Shown here one piece after another: positions 1 to 7,548 of a DNA stretch of 21,118 bases. How positions within the stretch are numbered: position 1 is the first letter of the stretch; each line of letters starts with the position of its first letter. Made by a program: the position numbers and the translations under genes. Source of the stretch: JBEVEP01 sp040512755 (GTDB lineage: Bacteria; Pseudomonadota; Alphaproteobacteria; Rhizobiales; Rhizobiaceae); the NCBI GenBank assembly GCA_040512755.1, contig JBEVEP010000030.1:1-21118 (forward strand), in the 5' to 3' direction. Under the pieces are notes generated by a model. That model was not told the DNA's origin. It saw nothing but the letters and a program-made list of their open reading frames with translations, and made no database searches.

Positions 1-2
1 TC

Positions 3-770
3 TGGCTCTTGCCGTTGCTCGGCGTTGCCATGACGTCGCTGAAGCCGTTCGGCGACCTTGCCGCAGGCAACTACTTCGGTTTCCCCTCGCATCTTGCCTT
101 TGAGAACTATGCCGATGTTTTCAACAATTCCCCCATCGGGCAGTATATTTTGAACTCCTTCAAGGTGACGATACCGACTGTGATCGGCGCCGTCGCGCTT
201 TCTTGCCTGACGGGCTTCGCACTCGCGGTCTATCGCTTCCGCTCGAACTTGCTGATTTTCTTCATGTTTGTGGCCGGCAATTTTGTGCCATTTCAGATAC
301 TAATGGTGCCAGTGCGTGACTTGACCTTGAACTTGGGACTCTACGATACGATCAGCGGTCTGGTCCTCTTCCACATCGCCTTCCAGACTGGCTTTTGCAC
401 CTTGTTCATGCGCAATTTCATCCGGGCAATGCCCTTCGAACTTATCGAATCCGCGCGCGTGGAAGGCGTCTCGGAGTTTCGCATCTTCTGGTTCATAGTG
501 GTGCCGCTCATGCGGCCGGCCATCGCGGCTCTTGCGGTGCTGATTTTCACCTTCATCTGGAATGATTATTTCTGGGCGGTTGTCCTGGCCCAAGGCGACC
601 ACGTACGCCCGGTCACTGCCGGTCTCTATTCGCTGAATGGACAGTGGGTGGCGGCGTGGCACCTTGTATCTGCCGGTTCGATTGTGGCCGCGCTGCCGCC
701 GGTCATCATGTTCTTCCTCATGCAACGCCATTTCATAGCCGGTCTTACGCTCGGCGCGACCAAAGGATGA
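3..770 (+). CDS. Sugar ABC transporter permease, MalG family (5' partial)
   Basis: Inner-membrane permease of a carbohydrate ABC importer (CUT1, MalG/UgpE-like), moving a sugar, here presumably an alpha- or beta-galactoside, into the cytoplasm. The frame is open to the left edge and the first visible residues (WLLPLLGVAMTSLKP) match the end of the first membrane helix of this family, so the true start lies upstream and only about 20-30 residues are missing. Several hydrophobic segments are visible. The EAA loop that contacts the ATPase is clear near the C-terminal third (ELIESARVEGVSEF followed by VVPLMRP). It ends in TLGATKG, usual for the family. It stops 37 bp before the alpha-galactosidase and belongs to that operon. 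The partner permease and binding protein are presumably upstream; no ATP-binding subunit is found downstream in this window. Confidence 0.93.
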   Translation, partial: WLLPLLGVAMTSLKPFGDLAAGNYFGFPSHLAFENYADVFNNSPIGQYILNSFKVTIPTVIGAVALSCLTGFALAVYRFRSNLLIFFMFVAGNFVPFQILMVPVRDLTLNLGLYDTISGLVLFHIAFQTGFCTLFMRNFIRAMPFELIESARVEGVSEFRIFWFIVVPLMRPAIAALAVLIFTFIWNDYFWAVVLAQGDHVRPVTAGLYSLNGQWVAAWHLVSAGSIVAALPPVIMFFLMQRHFIAGLTLGATKG

Positions 771-807
771 GTGCGATGCCGACCGAACACTTCTTCAGGA
801 GCTCGCG

Positions 808-2184
808 ATGAAGAAAGACCCGAAAGTCACGTTCATCGGGGCCGGGTCTACCGTCTTCATGAAGAACATCATCGGCGATACGCTTCAGCGTCCGGCGCTC
901 GCCGGTGCACGGATTGCCCTGATGGATATCGATCAGGCAAGACTCGAAGAATCCGAGATCGTGGCACGCAAGCTTGTCAGGTCGCTGGGAGTTTCCGCTT
1001 CGATCGAGACGCATACCGATCAGCGAAAGGCGCTGGATGGAGCCGACTTCGTGGTCGTCGCATTTCAGATCGGCGGCTATGAGCCGGCGACTGTTATCGA
1101 TTTTGAAGTGCCGAAGCGTTTCGGCCTGCGTCACACGATAGCCGACACTCTTGGTGTCGGCGGCATCATGCGCGGATTGCGCACGGTTCCGCATCTTTGG
1201 AAGATTTGCGAGGACATGCTGCAAGTGTGCCCCCACGCTGTGCTGTTGCAGTATGTAAACCCGATGGCGATCAATACCTGGGCGATTGCCGAGAAGTATC
1301 CTCAGATCAGGCAAGTAGGGCTTTGCCATTCGGTGCAGGGAACCGCCGAGGAACTCGCCAGGGACCTCGAAATCCCCGTGAGCGAAATCCGGTATCGTGC
1401 CGCCGGGATAAACCACATGGCGTTCTACCTCAATTTTGAGCACAGGCAGGAGGACGGTTCGTACCGCGACCTCTATCCGCTGCTGCGCAGAGGCTATCGT
1501 GAAGGACGATTTCCCAAGCCCAGCAGCTGGAACCCGCGCTGCCCGAACAAGGTTCGGTACGAGATGCTGATGCGGCTCGGTTATTTCGTTACGGAGAGCT
1601 CGGAGCATTTCGCGGAATACACGCCCTATTTCATCAAGGAAGGCCGCGACGACCTCATCGAGAAGTTCGGCATTCCTCTTGACGAATATCCCAAACGCTG
1701 TGTCGCGCAGGTCGAGCGCTGGAAGACGCAGGCGGACGAATACCGCAACGCCGATACAATCACCGTAAAGCCCTCGCACGAGTATGCGTCTTCCATCATG
1801 AACTCGGTCTGGAGCGGGGAACCGTCGGTTATCTACGGCAATGTACGCAACAGTGGCTGCATCACTTCTCTTCCTGCGGCATGTGCCGCGGAGGTGCCTT
1901 GTCTGGTTGACCACAACGGCATCCAGCCGACCTATATAGGCGCACTCCCGCCGCAGCTGACGGCGCTGATCCGGACAAACATCAACGTTCAGGAACTGAC
2001 GGTCGCTGCTTTGATCGAGGAGAAACCGGAGCATGTGTATCATGCCGCGATGATGGACCCGCATACGGCGGCGGAATTGGATCTTGATCAAATATGGGAC
2101 CTGACTGGTCAGCTGATCGCGGCGCACGGCAACTGGCTTCCCGAGTGGCTCCAGCCGGAAGGCAGAAGAAAGGTCGTGAGCTAG
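808..2184 (+). CDS. melA: Alpha-galactosidase, glycoside hydrolase family 4
   Basis: Cytoplasmic NAD+- and Mn2+-dependent alpha-galactosidase (MelA/AgaL type) of 458 aa, the usual length. GH4 enzymes hydrolyse by a transient C3 oxidation and elimination, not by a classical retaining or inverting mechanism. Visible evidence: the N-terminal Rossmann motif FIGAGSTVF (about residues 9-17) with an acidic residue ending strand 2 (ALMDID), the NPMAINTWA segment, the metal-ligand region CHSVQGT with Cys173, and GINHMAF with His203. Cys and His at these places are the expected Mn ligands of the family. The start is the ATG at 808, with AGGAG at 797-801. It follows the permease by 37 bp, so imported melibiose- or raffinose-type sugars are the likely substrates. 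GH4 also contains alpha-glucosidases and alpha-glucuronidases; the galactonate genes downstream favour galactosidase. Confidence 0.92.
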   Translation: MKKDPKVTFIGAGSTVFMKNIIGDTLQRPALAGARIALMDIDQARLEESEIVARKLVRSLGVSASIETHTDQRKALDGADFVVVAFQIGGYEPATVIDFEVPKRFGLRHTIADTLGVGGIMRGLRTVPHLWKICEDMLQVCPHAVLLQYVNPMAINTWAIAEKYPQIRQVGLCHSVQGTAEELARDLEIPVSEIRYRAAGINHMAFYLNFEHRQEDGSYRDLYPLLRRGYREGRFPKPSSWNPRCPNKVRYEMLMRLGYFVTESSEHFAEYTPYFIKEGRDDLIEKFGIPLDEYPKRCVAQVERWKTQADEYRNADTITVKPSHEYASSIMNSVWSGEPSVIYGNVRNSGCITSLPAACAAEVPCLVDHNGIQPTYIGALPPQLTALIRTNINVQELTVAALIEEKPEHVYHAAMMDPHTAAELDLDQIWDLTGQLIAAHGNWLPEWLQPEGRRKVVS

Positions 2185-2204
2185 TCGACGATGCGCCAAG
2201 AGTG

Positions 2205-2981
2205 ATGAAAGCGATGATGCCATCCGCGAAATTCCCAGACCTTGAGGGCGCCTCAGTGCTGATCACCGGAGGTGGCTCCGGTATTGGCGCCACTCTGACA
2301 GAGGGGTTTGTTAGACAAGGCTGCCGTGTCGCCTTCATCGACATTGCTGTCGATCCGAGCCTCGCACTTTGCGATCGACTTGAGGCCAATCTCGGCAAAC
2401 GGCCTTTGTTCCTGAACGCGGATTTGCGGGATATCGAGGCCCTGCGATCTGCCCTCGATCGAGCTTCCGAAGCTCATGGCCCTGTGACGGTGCTCATCAA
2501 CAATGCCGCACTCGATACCAGGCATAAGGTTGAAGACGTGACGGTCGAGTTCTGGAATGACAATCAGGCGGTCAACCTTAGACCACATTTTTTTACCGCG
2601 CAGGCGGTCGTTCCGGGGATGAGGGCGGCGGGCGGCGGATCGATCATCAATTTCACGTCGATCTCGTTCATGTTCCATCACCCGGACATGCCGTCCTATA
2701 CGACGGCGAAGGCCGGTATCATTGGCCTGACAAAGGGGCTCGCAGGCGAACTTGGCAAAGACAATATCCGTGTCAATGCCGTCGCACCCGGATGGGTGAT
2801 GACGGAACGGCAGCGCGAACTCTGGGTGACTGAGGAAGCACTGGCCGCCTTCATCGCCAAGCAATGCATCAAGGAGCCAATGCAGCCTGAGGACATGGTC
2901 GGCATCTGCCTGTTCCTGGCCTCTGACGCCTCCCGCATGATCACCGCGCAAACCCTGATTGTGGACGGGGGCTATTTGTGA
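2205..2981 (+). CDS. SDR-family NAD(P)-dependent oxidoreductase, probable galactose/aldose 1-dehydrogenase
   Basis: Classical short-chain dehydrogenase/reductase of 258 aa. Motifs: TGGGSGIG cofactor loop at 21-28, NNAA after strand 4, catalytic Ser152, and Tyr165/Lys169 in SYTTAK, with the exact Ser-to-Tyr spacing of the family. The C-terminus IVDGGYL is also typical. The frame is open back to 2094, but that would overlap the alpha-galactosidase by 91 nt. The ATG at 2205 (or GTG at 2202) leaves about 20 bp after the previous stop and gives a normal SDR N-terminus, so 2205 is chosen. It overlaps dgoK by 4 nt (GTGA). Substrate is inferred from context: with a lactonase, dgoK and dgoA in the same operon, oxidation of D-galactose (or a related aldose) to its lactone is the missing first step. 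Dehydrogenation of another sugar or sugar acid is possible. Confidence 0.85.
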   Translation: MKAMMPSAKFPDLEGASVLITGGGSGIGATLTEGFVRQGCRVAFIDIAVDPSLALCDRLEANLGKRPLFLNADLRDIEALRSALDRASEAHGPVTVLINNAALDTRHKVEDVTVEFWNDNQAVNLRPHFFTAQAVVPGMRAAGGGSIINFTSISFMFHHPDMPSYTTAKAGIIGLTKGLAGELGKDNIRVNAVAPGWVMTERQRELWVTEEALAAFIAKQCIKEPMQPEDMVGICLFLASDASRMITAQTLIVDGGYL

Positions 2982-3922
2982 GCGCTGCCCCTGCCATCGC
3001 GGCCGTCGATTGGGGTACCTCGCACCTCAGGATTTGGCTTCTCGACGCCAAGGGCGCAGTGCTCGCGGAAAAGCGCAGCGATGAAGGCCTTATGGCTTTG
3101 CAGCGTAGCGAGTTCCCAGTGGTTCTCGACCGGCATTTGCGGAGCATGGGCGTTGCCGATACTTTGCCGGCTATCGTCTGCGGCATGGCTGGGTCGCGGC
3201 AGGGCTGGATCGAAGCTCCTTACCTGACCGCGCCGGCAGCGCTGACGGACGTATTGGACCGCGCGGTGATCGCCACCGGAAGCGTGCGTGAGGTGCGCAT
3301 TGTTCCGGGAATTGCCCAGAGACTTCCGGAAGCGCCGGATGTCATTCGCGGCGAGGAGACTCAGCTTGCCGGTTTAGGCGATCTGATCGGCAAGGGGCGG
3401 CATCTGGTCTGCATGCCCGGCACGCATTGCAAGTGGGTAGAGGTCGAGGATGGTACGATCGCCCGCTTTGGCACATGGATGACGGGTGAACTGTTTTCGG
3501 TTCTTTCGACCCAGTCGATCCTTCGTCACGCGGTCGCCGCCGTAGACGCAGGCGTTACGCTAGACAATCGCTATTTCCGTGATTGGCTGATACAGGCCCT
3601 TTCCGCCCCGGCCGATATGACGGCGCAACTCTTTCAGATACGTGCTTCGGCCCTCCTCTTCGAAATGTCTCCGAAGGATGCGAGCGCCGCTCTCTCAGGG
3701 CTTCTGGTCGGTACAGAGATTGCTTCAGCGGCTGCGAAATTCGGCCGAGGGCGAAGCGAGATCATTCTGGTCGCCTCCGGCAGGCTTCAGTCGCTTTATG
3801 CTGAAGGCTTGAAGGCGGCTGGCCATACGCCAAAAAGCGTTGACGCGGATAGAGCTGTGTGCGCCGGCCTCTTCGAGGCTGCGCGACGGCATTGGCCGCT
3901 CCAGCATGGGGTGCCGGCATGA
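2978..3922 (+). CDS. dgoK: 2-dehydro-3-deoxygalactonokinase
   Basis: Cytoplasmic kinase that phosphorylates 2-keto-3-deoxy-D-galactonate with ATP at C6, the third step of the De Ley-Doudoroff pathway after the dehydratase. It is 314 aa, a normal DgoK length. Sequence signs: the N-terminal ASKHA phosphate loop VDWGTSHLRIWLLD, the CGMAGSRQGWIEAPY block near residue 70, then VIRGEETQLAG and MPGTHCKWVEV with TWMTGELF, all DgoK hallmarks. The start is a GTG whose TG is shared with the upstream stop (GTGA at 2978-2981), implying translational coupling with the dehydrogenase. The 3' end overlaps the aldolase start by 4 nt (ATGA at 3919-3922). Confidence 0.95.
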   Translation: MSAAPAIAAVDWGTSHLRIWLLDAKGAVLAEKRSDEGLMALQRSEFPVVLDRHLRSMGVADTLPAIVCGMAGSRQGWIEAPYLTAPAALTDVLDRAVIATGSVREVRIVPGIAQRLPEAPDVIRGEETQLAGLGDLIGKGRHLVCMPGTHCKWVEVEDGTIARFGTWMTGELFSVLSTQSILRHAVAAVDAGVTLDNRYFRDWLIQALSAPADMTAQLFQIRASALLFEMSPKDASAALSGLLVGTEIASAAAKFGRGRSEIILVASGRLQSLYAEGLKAAGHTPKSVDADRAVCAGLFEAARRHWPLQHGVPA

Positions 3923-4563
3923 AACGGCAAAGATGGCCAGCTCTCAAGCGGGGTCTCGTCGCCATTCTGCGCGGTATACAACCCAATGAAGCGGCTGCAA
4001 TGGCGCAAATCGTACTCGAAGCCGGGATCGAGGCGGTCGAAGTTCCGCTCAATTCTCCTGAGCCGTTCACATCGATCGAACGCATTGCTTCAGTTCTGCC
4101 GGCGTCAGCACTGGTCGGCGCTGGTACCGTGCTTTCTGCTGCCGACGTGCGCAACGTTGCTAACGCGGGCGGTCGATTGATGGTCAGTCCGAATATCGAC
4201 GCAGACGTCATGGGGCAGGCGAGCGACCTTGGTTTGGTGACAATGCCTGGTGTCTTCACACCGACCGAGGCTCTATTGGCGCTTCGTATCGGGGCATCAG
4301 CGCTCAAGTTCTTTCCGGCAAGCGTGCTCGGACCACAAGGCATTGGCGCGTTTCTGACCATCCTTCCGCCCGGTATTGCGGTCGGCGCTGTGGGTGGCGT
4401 GTCGGACAAGGACTTCGCCGCTTACAGCGCGGTGGGCGTTCGATTGTTCGGCCTCGGATCAAGCCTTTACAAACCTGGCATGACAGCCGACGACGTCCGG
4501 AGACGCGCTACCCTTGCGGTTGCGGAATGGGACAGGGTCTTTGCGGGGAACGCCAATGGATAA
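3919..4563 (+). CDS. dgoA: 2-dehydro-3-deoxy-6-phosphogalactonate aldolase
   Basis: Class I aldolase of the KDPG/KDPGal family, 214 aa. It cleaves 2-keto-3-deoxy-6-phosphogalactonate to pyruvate and D-glyceraldehyde 3-phosphate. Glu41 in EAVEVPLNSP is the general acid/base, and Lys130 in ALKFFPAS is the expected Schiff-base lysine; GAGTVL and the VSPN segment are also conserved. The VPLNSP loop is more like DgoA than Eda. The open frame reaches back to 3859, but the ATG at 3919, overlapping the dgoK stop by 4 nt, gives the normal N-terminus (LVAILRGI near residue 13). The 3' end overlaps the lactonase start by 8 nt. Fourth enzymatic gene of the cluster. Confidence 0.95.
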   Translation: MKRQRWPALKRGLVAILRGIQPNEAAAMAQIVLEAGIEAVEVPLNSPEPFTSIERIASVLPASALVGAGTVLSAADVRNVANAGGRLMVSPNIDADVMGQASDLGLVTMPGVFTPTEALLALRIGASALKFFPASVLGPQGIGAFLTILPPGIAVGAVGGVSDKDFAAYSAVGVRLFGLGSSLYKPGMTADDVRRRATLAVAEWDRVFAGNANG

Positions 4564-5431
4564 GGCGAACGTTTCAGTTTTTTCAGAGACCGCGTGCCGC
4601 TTGGGTGAAGGGCCGACTTACGATCCGGCGTCCGATACTCTGTACTGGTTCGACATAGTGGAGCGGAAGCTCCTCGAGAGGAACCTTTCGGGACAGGAAG
4701 TCGTACATTCCCTCCCGGAAATGGCCAGTGCTTTGGCGGTTGTCGATGCGAACCGCCATCTGGTCTTCACCGAGACCGGCCTTCATGTCCGGGACTTGCG
4801 TTCCGGGAAGTTGACGCTGCACACGGCGATCGAAGCCGACAATCCAGAAACACGCTCGAACGATGCGCGCGTTCATCCTTCGGGCGCGTTTTGGCTCGGA
4901 ACCATGAGCAAAAAAGCGAAAGCTGGCGCCGGCGCAATCTATTGGTTCTTTAAAGGCGAATTGCGAAGACTCTACTCCGATGTCACGGTGCCAAATTCGA
5001 TTTGCTTCTCTCCGGACGGGGCTACGGCTTACTACACGGGCACGCAGACGGGCCTGCTGTTAAGGGTGGATTGTGATCCGGCCAACGGATTGCCGATCGG
5101 CGAGCCAAGGATTTTCCACGATCACCGCAACGAGACCGGCGATATCGACGGTTCGATCGTCGATGCGGACGGCGTATTATGGAATGCCTGCTGGAACGGG
5201 GGATGCGTCAACGCCTACGCGCCCGACGGAAGACATCTCAGGACGATTTCGGTGCCGGCAGTGAAGACCACTTGTCCGGCCTTTGTCGGCGGGAATGCTG
5301 ACAGGATCATCGTCACCAGTGCTTGGGAGGGGATGGATCAAGCGGCTCGCGATCGCCAACCGCATGCCGGCAAAACTTTCCTTCTCGACATTGCCGTCAA
5401 GGGCCGGTTTGAGCCCCGCGTTCTTCTGTAG
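4556..5431 (+). CDS. SMP-30/gluconolactonase-family sugar lactonase
   Basis: Six-bladed beta-propeller lactonase of 291 aa, expected to hydrolyse galactono-1,4- or 1,5-lactone to galactonate between the dehydrogenase and the dehydratase. Family metal ligands are in place: Glu18 in LGEGPTYD, Asn102-Asp103 in SNDARVHPSG, Asn147 in VPNSICFSPDG and Asp198 in GDIDGS. FWLGTM and the final cysteine/threonine strand are typical. The ATG at 4556 lies inside the end of dgoA (8-nt overlap); the longer open frame from 4514 would remove the normal N-terminus position of the Glu ligand. It is followed after 8 nt by the beta-galactosidase. Sugar specificity cannot be read from sequence; arabino-, glucono- and galactonolactonases share this fold. 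Confidence 0.9.
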   Translation: MDKANVSVFSETACRLGEGPTYDPASDTLYWFDIVERKLLERNLSGQEVVHSLPEMASALAVVDANRHLVFTETGLHVRDLRSGKLTLHTAIEADNPETRSNDARVHPSGAFWLGTMSKKAKAGAGAIYWFFKGELRRLYSDVTVPNSICFSPDGATAYYTGTQTGLLLRVDCDPANGLPIGEPRIFHDHRNETGDIDGSIVDADGVLWNACWNGGCVNAYAPDGRHLRTISVPAVKTTCPAFVGGNADRIIVTSAWEGMDQAARDRQPHAGKTFLLDIAVKGRFEPRVLL

Positions 5432-5439
5432 GAGGTTGG

Positions 5440-7428
5440 ATGACCCTTGTAAGGCAGGAACTCGGAGTCTGCTATTATCCCGAACACTGGCCGGAATCGC
5501 GGTGGTCCGTCGATGCGCGGCTCATGAGGGAAGCGGGCATAGCGTTTGTGCGGATCGGAGAGTTTGCTTGGTCGCGGTTGGAGCCGGAGCCAGGCCATTA
5601 CGATTTCGACTGGCTGGAGCGGGCAATCGACACACTGCACGCAGAGGGACTCAAGGTCGTTCTCGGCACCCCCACCGCAACGCCGCCAAAATGGTTGGTG
5701 GATCGAATGCCCGATATGCTTGCCGTCGATGCCTCGGGTCGCGTGCGCGGCTTCGGTTCGCGCCGGCATTACTGTTTCAGCCATCAAGGCTACCGGCAGG
5801 AATGCGTGCGCATTGTCACGGCGCTCGCGAAGCGCTTCGGAGACCATGCTGGCGTCGCAGCGTGGCAGACGGATAATGAGTATGGCTGTCACAATACTGT
5901 GGAGAGCTATTCAGACGCCGCACGTAGCGGGTTTCGAAACTGGCTGGCCCAGAAATATCAATCACCTGAGGCCCTCAACCGCGCCTGGGGAACAGTCTTC
6001 TGGTCGATGGAATACCTGTCGTTCGGGGAAGTCGAACTGCCCAACCTCACGGTCACTGAGGCAGCGCCGGCTCATCGCCTGGACTTTCAGCGATATTCAT
6101 CGGACCAGGTCGTCAGCTACAACCGGCTGCAGACGGAAATCATCCGAAAAAATTCGCCGGGGCGAACAATCCTGCACAATTTCATGGGTTCCTTTCTCGC
6201 CTTCGATCACTATGCGGTATCGGCCGATCTCGATGCCGCTTCCTGGGATTCCTACCCGCTCGGATTTCTCGATCGCGATACCGGCAACCCTGAACGCAGG
6301 CAGCGCTATATGCGTGTCGGCGATCCCGACCTGCAGGCCTTCCATCATGATCTCTACCGCGCCTGCGGTCGCGGCCGGTGGTGGGTAATGGAGCAGCAGC
6401 CCGGACCGGTGAACTGGGCGCCACACAATCCCGCGCCAGCGCCAGGCGCTATACGGCTTTGGGCATGGGAGGCATTCGCGGCCGGGGCTGAGGTGGTCAG
6501 CTACTTCCGATGGCGGCAAGCTCCGTTCGGGCAGGAGCAGATGCATGAAGCGCTCCGGCTTCCGGATGCCAGTCCCAATGAGGCCTATGACGTCGTACAA
6601 TCGGTTTCGCGCGAGCTTTCGGAGAGTGGCGCGTCTGTCGAGACCACGCGGGCCGAGGTCGCGATTGTCTTTGATTACGAGAGCGCATGGGCGTGGTCGA
6701 TCCAACCGCAGGGTCAGTCTTTCAGCTACCTGAGCCTTATCCTTCGCTTCTACCGCGCGCTCCGCGAATTCGGCGTTTCGGTCGATATCGTCCCGCCGTT
6801 ATCCGAAAGAATGCAGGCATATTCTTTGGTCCTTGCGCCCGGACTGTTTTCCGTATCGCCGGCGCTTGCTGAAGCACTGACAGCCGACGGTCGCATCGTT
6901 CTTTGCGGACCCAGAACCGGATCGCGCACGCCCGATTTTCGCATCCCAGACACACTGCCTCCGGGCGAAGGGTTACAGAGCAAAATCGCGTTGAGGATCC
7001 GCCGGTGCGAGACATTCTCGCCGCCAGCTACCGTGGCGGTTGGCGATCCCGGCAAGGCCTGTGCATTTGAGATATGGCGCGAATTTGTCCAGCCAACCGG
7101 GCCTTTGAAAGTTATCGATCGTTGCGTAGACGGTGAGACTGCCTTTTGCTCGAACCCGGAGGGCCGCGTCCATTATCTCTCCGGCCAACCAACTGCAGCC
7201 TATGCGTCGCAAATTGTCGAGCGGCTCTGCTCGGCGGCCAAAATCCGCATCAATCGCCTCCACCGCGATATCCGGATGCGCGACAATGGTACCGTTCGTT
7301 ACATCTTCAACTACGGCCCTGACGTCGTCGATATCAGGCAATGGACCGATGGCCGCCCCTTGCTTCTTGGCAGCGATCAACTTGAACCGTGCGGGGTGGC
7401 TGCCTTCCGGCCGGGTGAACAGGCTTGA
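5440..7428 (+). CDS. Beta-galactosidase, glycoside hydrolase family 42
   Basis: Retaining beta-galactosidase of 662 aa, normal for GH42. The N-terminus GVCYYPEHWP and MREAGIAFVRIGEFAW begin the TIM barrel. Glu147 in WQTDNEYG is the acid/base and Glu318 in VMEQQPGPVNW the nucleophile, as expected. The middle (about 390-600) fits the trimerisation Rossmann-like domain and the last 60 residues the small beta domain. No signal peptide is visible, so it acts in the cytoplasm on imported galactosides. TAGGAGG at 5429-5435 is both the lactonase stop and an excellent ribosome-binding site, fixing the ATG at 5440. With the GH4 enzyme upstream, the operon can release galactose from both anomeric linkages. 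Confidence 0.95.
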   Translation: MTLVRQELGVCYYPEHWPESRWSVDARLMREAGIAFVRIGEFAWSRLEPEPGHYDFDWLERAIDTLHAEGLKVVLGTPTATPPKWLVDRMPDMLAVDASGRVRGFGSRRHYCFSHQGYRQECVRIVTALAKRFGDHAGVAAWQTDNEYGCHNTVESYSDAARSGFRNWLAQKYQSPEALNRAWGTVFWSMEYLSFGEVELPNLTVTEAAPAHRLDFQRYSSDQVVSYNRLQTEIIRKNSPGRTILHNFMGSFLAFDHYAVSADLDAASWDSYPLGFLDRDTGNPERRQRYMRVGDPDLQAFHHDLYRACGRGRWWVMEQQPGPVNWAPHNPAPAPGAIRLWAWEAFAAGAEVVSYFRWRQAPFGQEQMHEALRLPDASPNEAYDVVQSVSRELSESGASVETTRAEVAIVFDYESAWAWSIQPQGQSFSYLSLILRFYRALREFGVSVDIVPPLSERMQAYSLVLAPGLFSVSPALAEALTADGRIVLCGPRTGSRTPDFRIPDTLPPGEGLQSKIALRIRRCETFSPPATVAVGDPGKACAFEIWREFVQPTGPLKVIDRCVDGETAFCSNPEGRVHYLSGQPTAAYASQIVERLCSAAKIRINRLHRDIRMRDNGTVRYIFNYGPDVVDIRQWTDGRPLLLGSDQLEPCGVAAFRPGEQA

Positions 7429-7548
7429 CCTGATCACGGTGCGGCGCGTCGTTGAAGGTCTCCTCCGATGTCGGATTTTCGCAAGCGAAGCAGGCTCGCG
7501 ATGCGGTTTTGATTGCGCAGGGCCACCTGCGGCCGAAGGGACTTTTTC

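Noticed and set aside
2094..2204. Longer N-terminus for the SDR
   Set aside because: It would overlap the alpha-galactosidase by 91 nt and add a leader not found in SDRs; the ATG at 2205 fits family length.
745..2223. 492-codon open frame on the minus strand
   Set aside because: It lies wholly opposite the GH4 gene, has no recognisable domain and an Arg/His-rich composition typical of antisense shadows in GC-rich DNA.
7429..7548. Possible promoter or small gene between the GH42 and ATP-grasp genes
   Set aside because: No -35/-10 pair or start/ribosome-binding-site combination other than that of the ATP-grasp gene itself.
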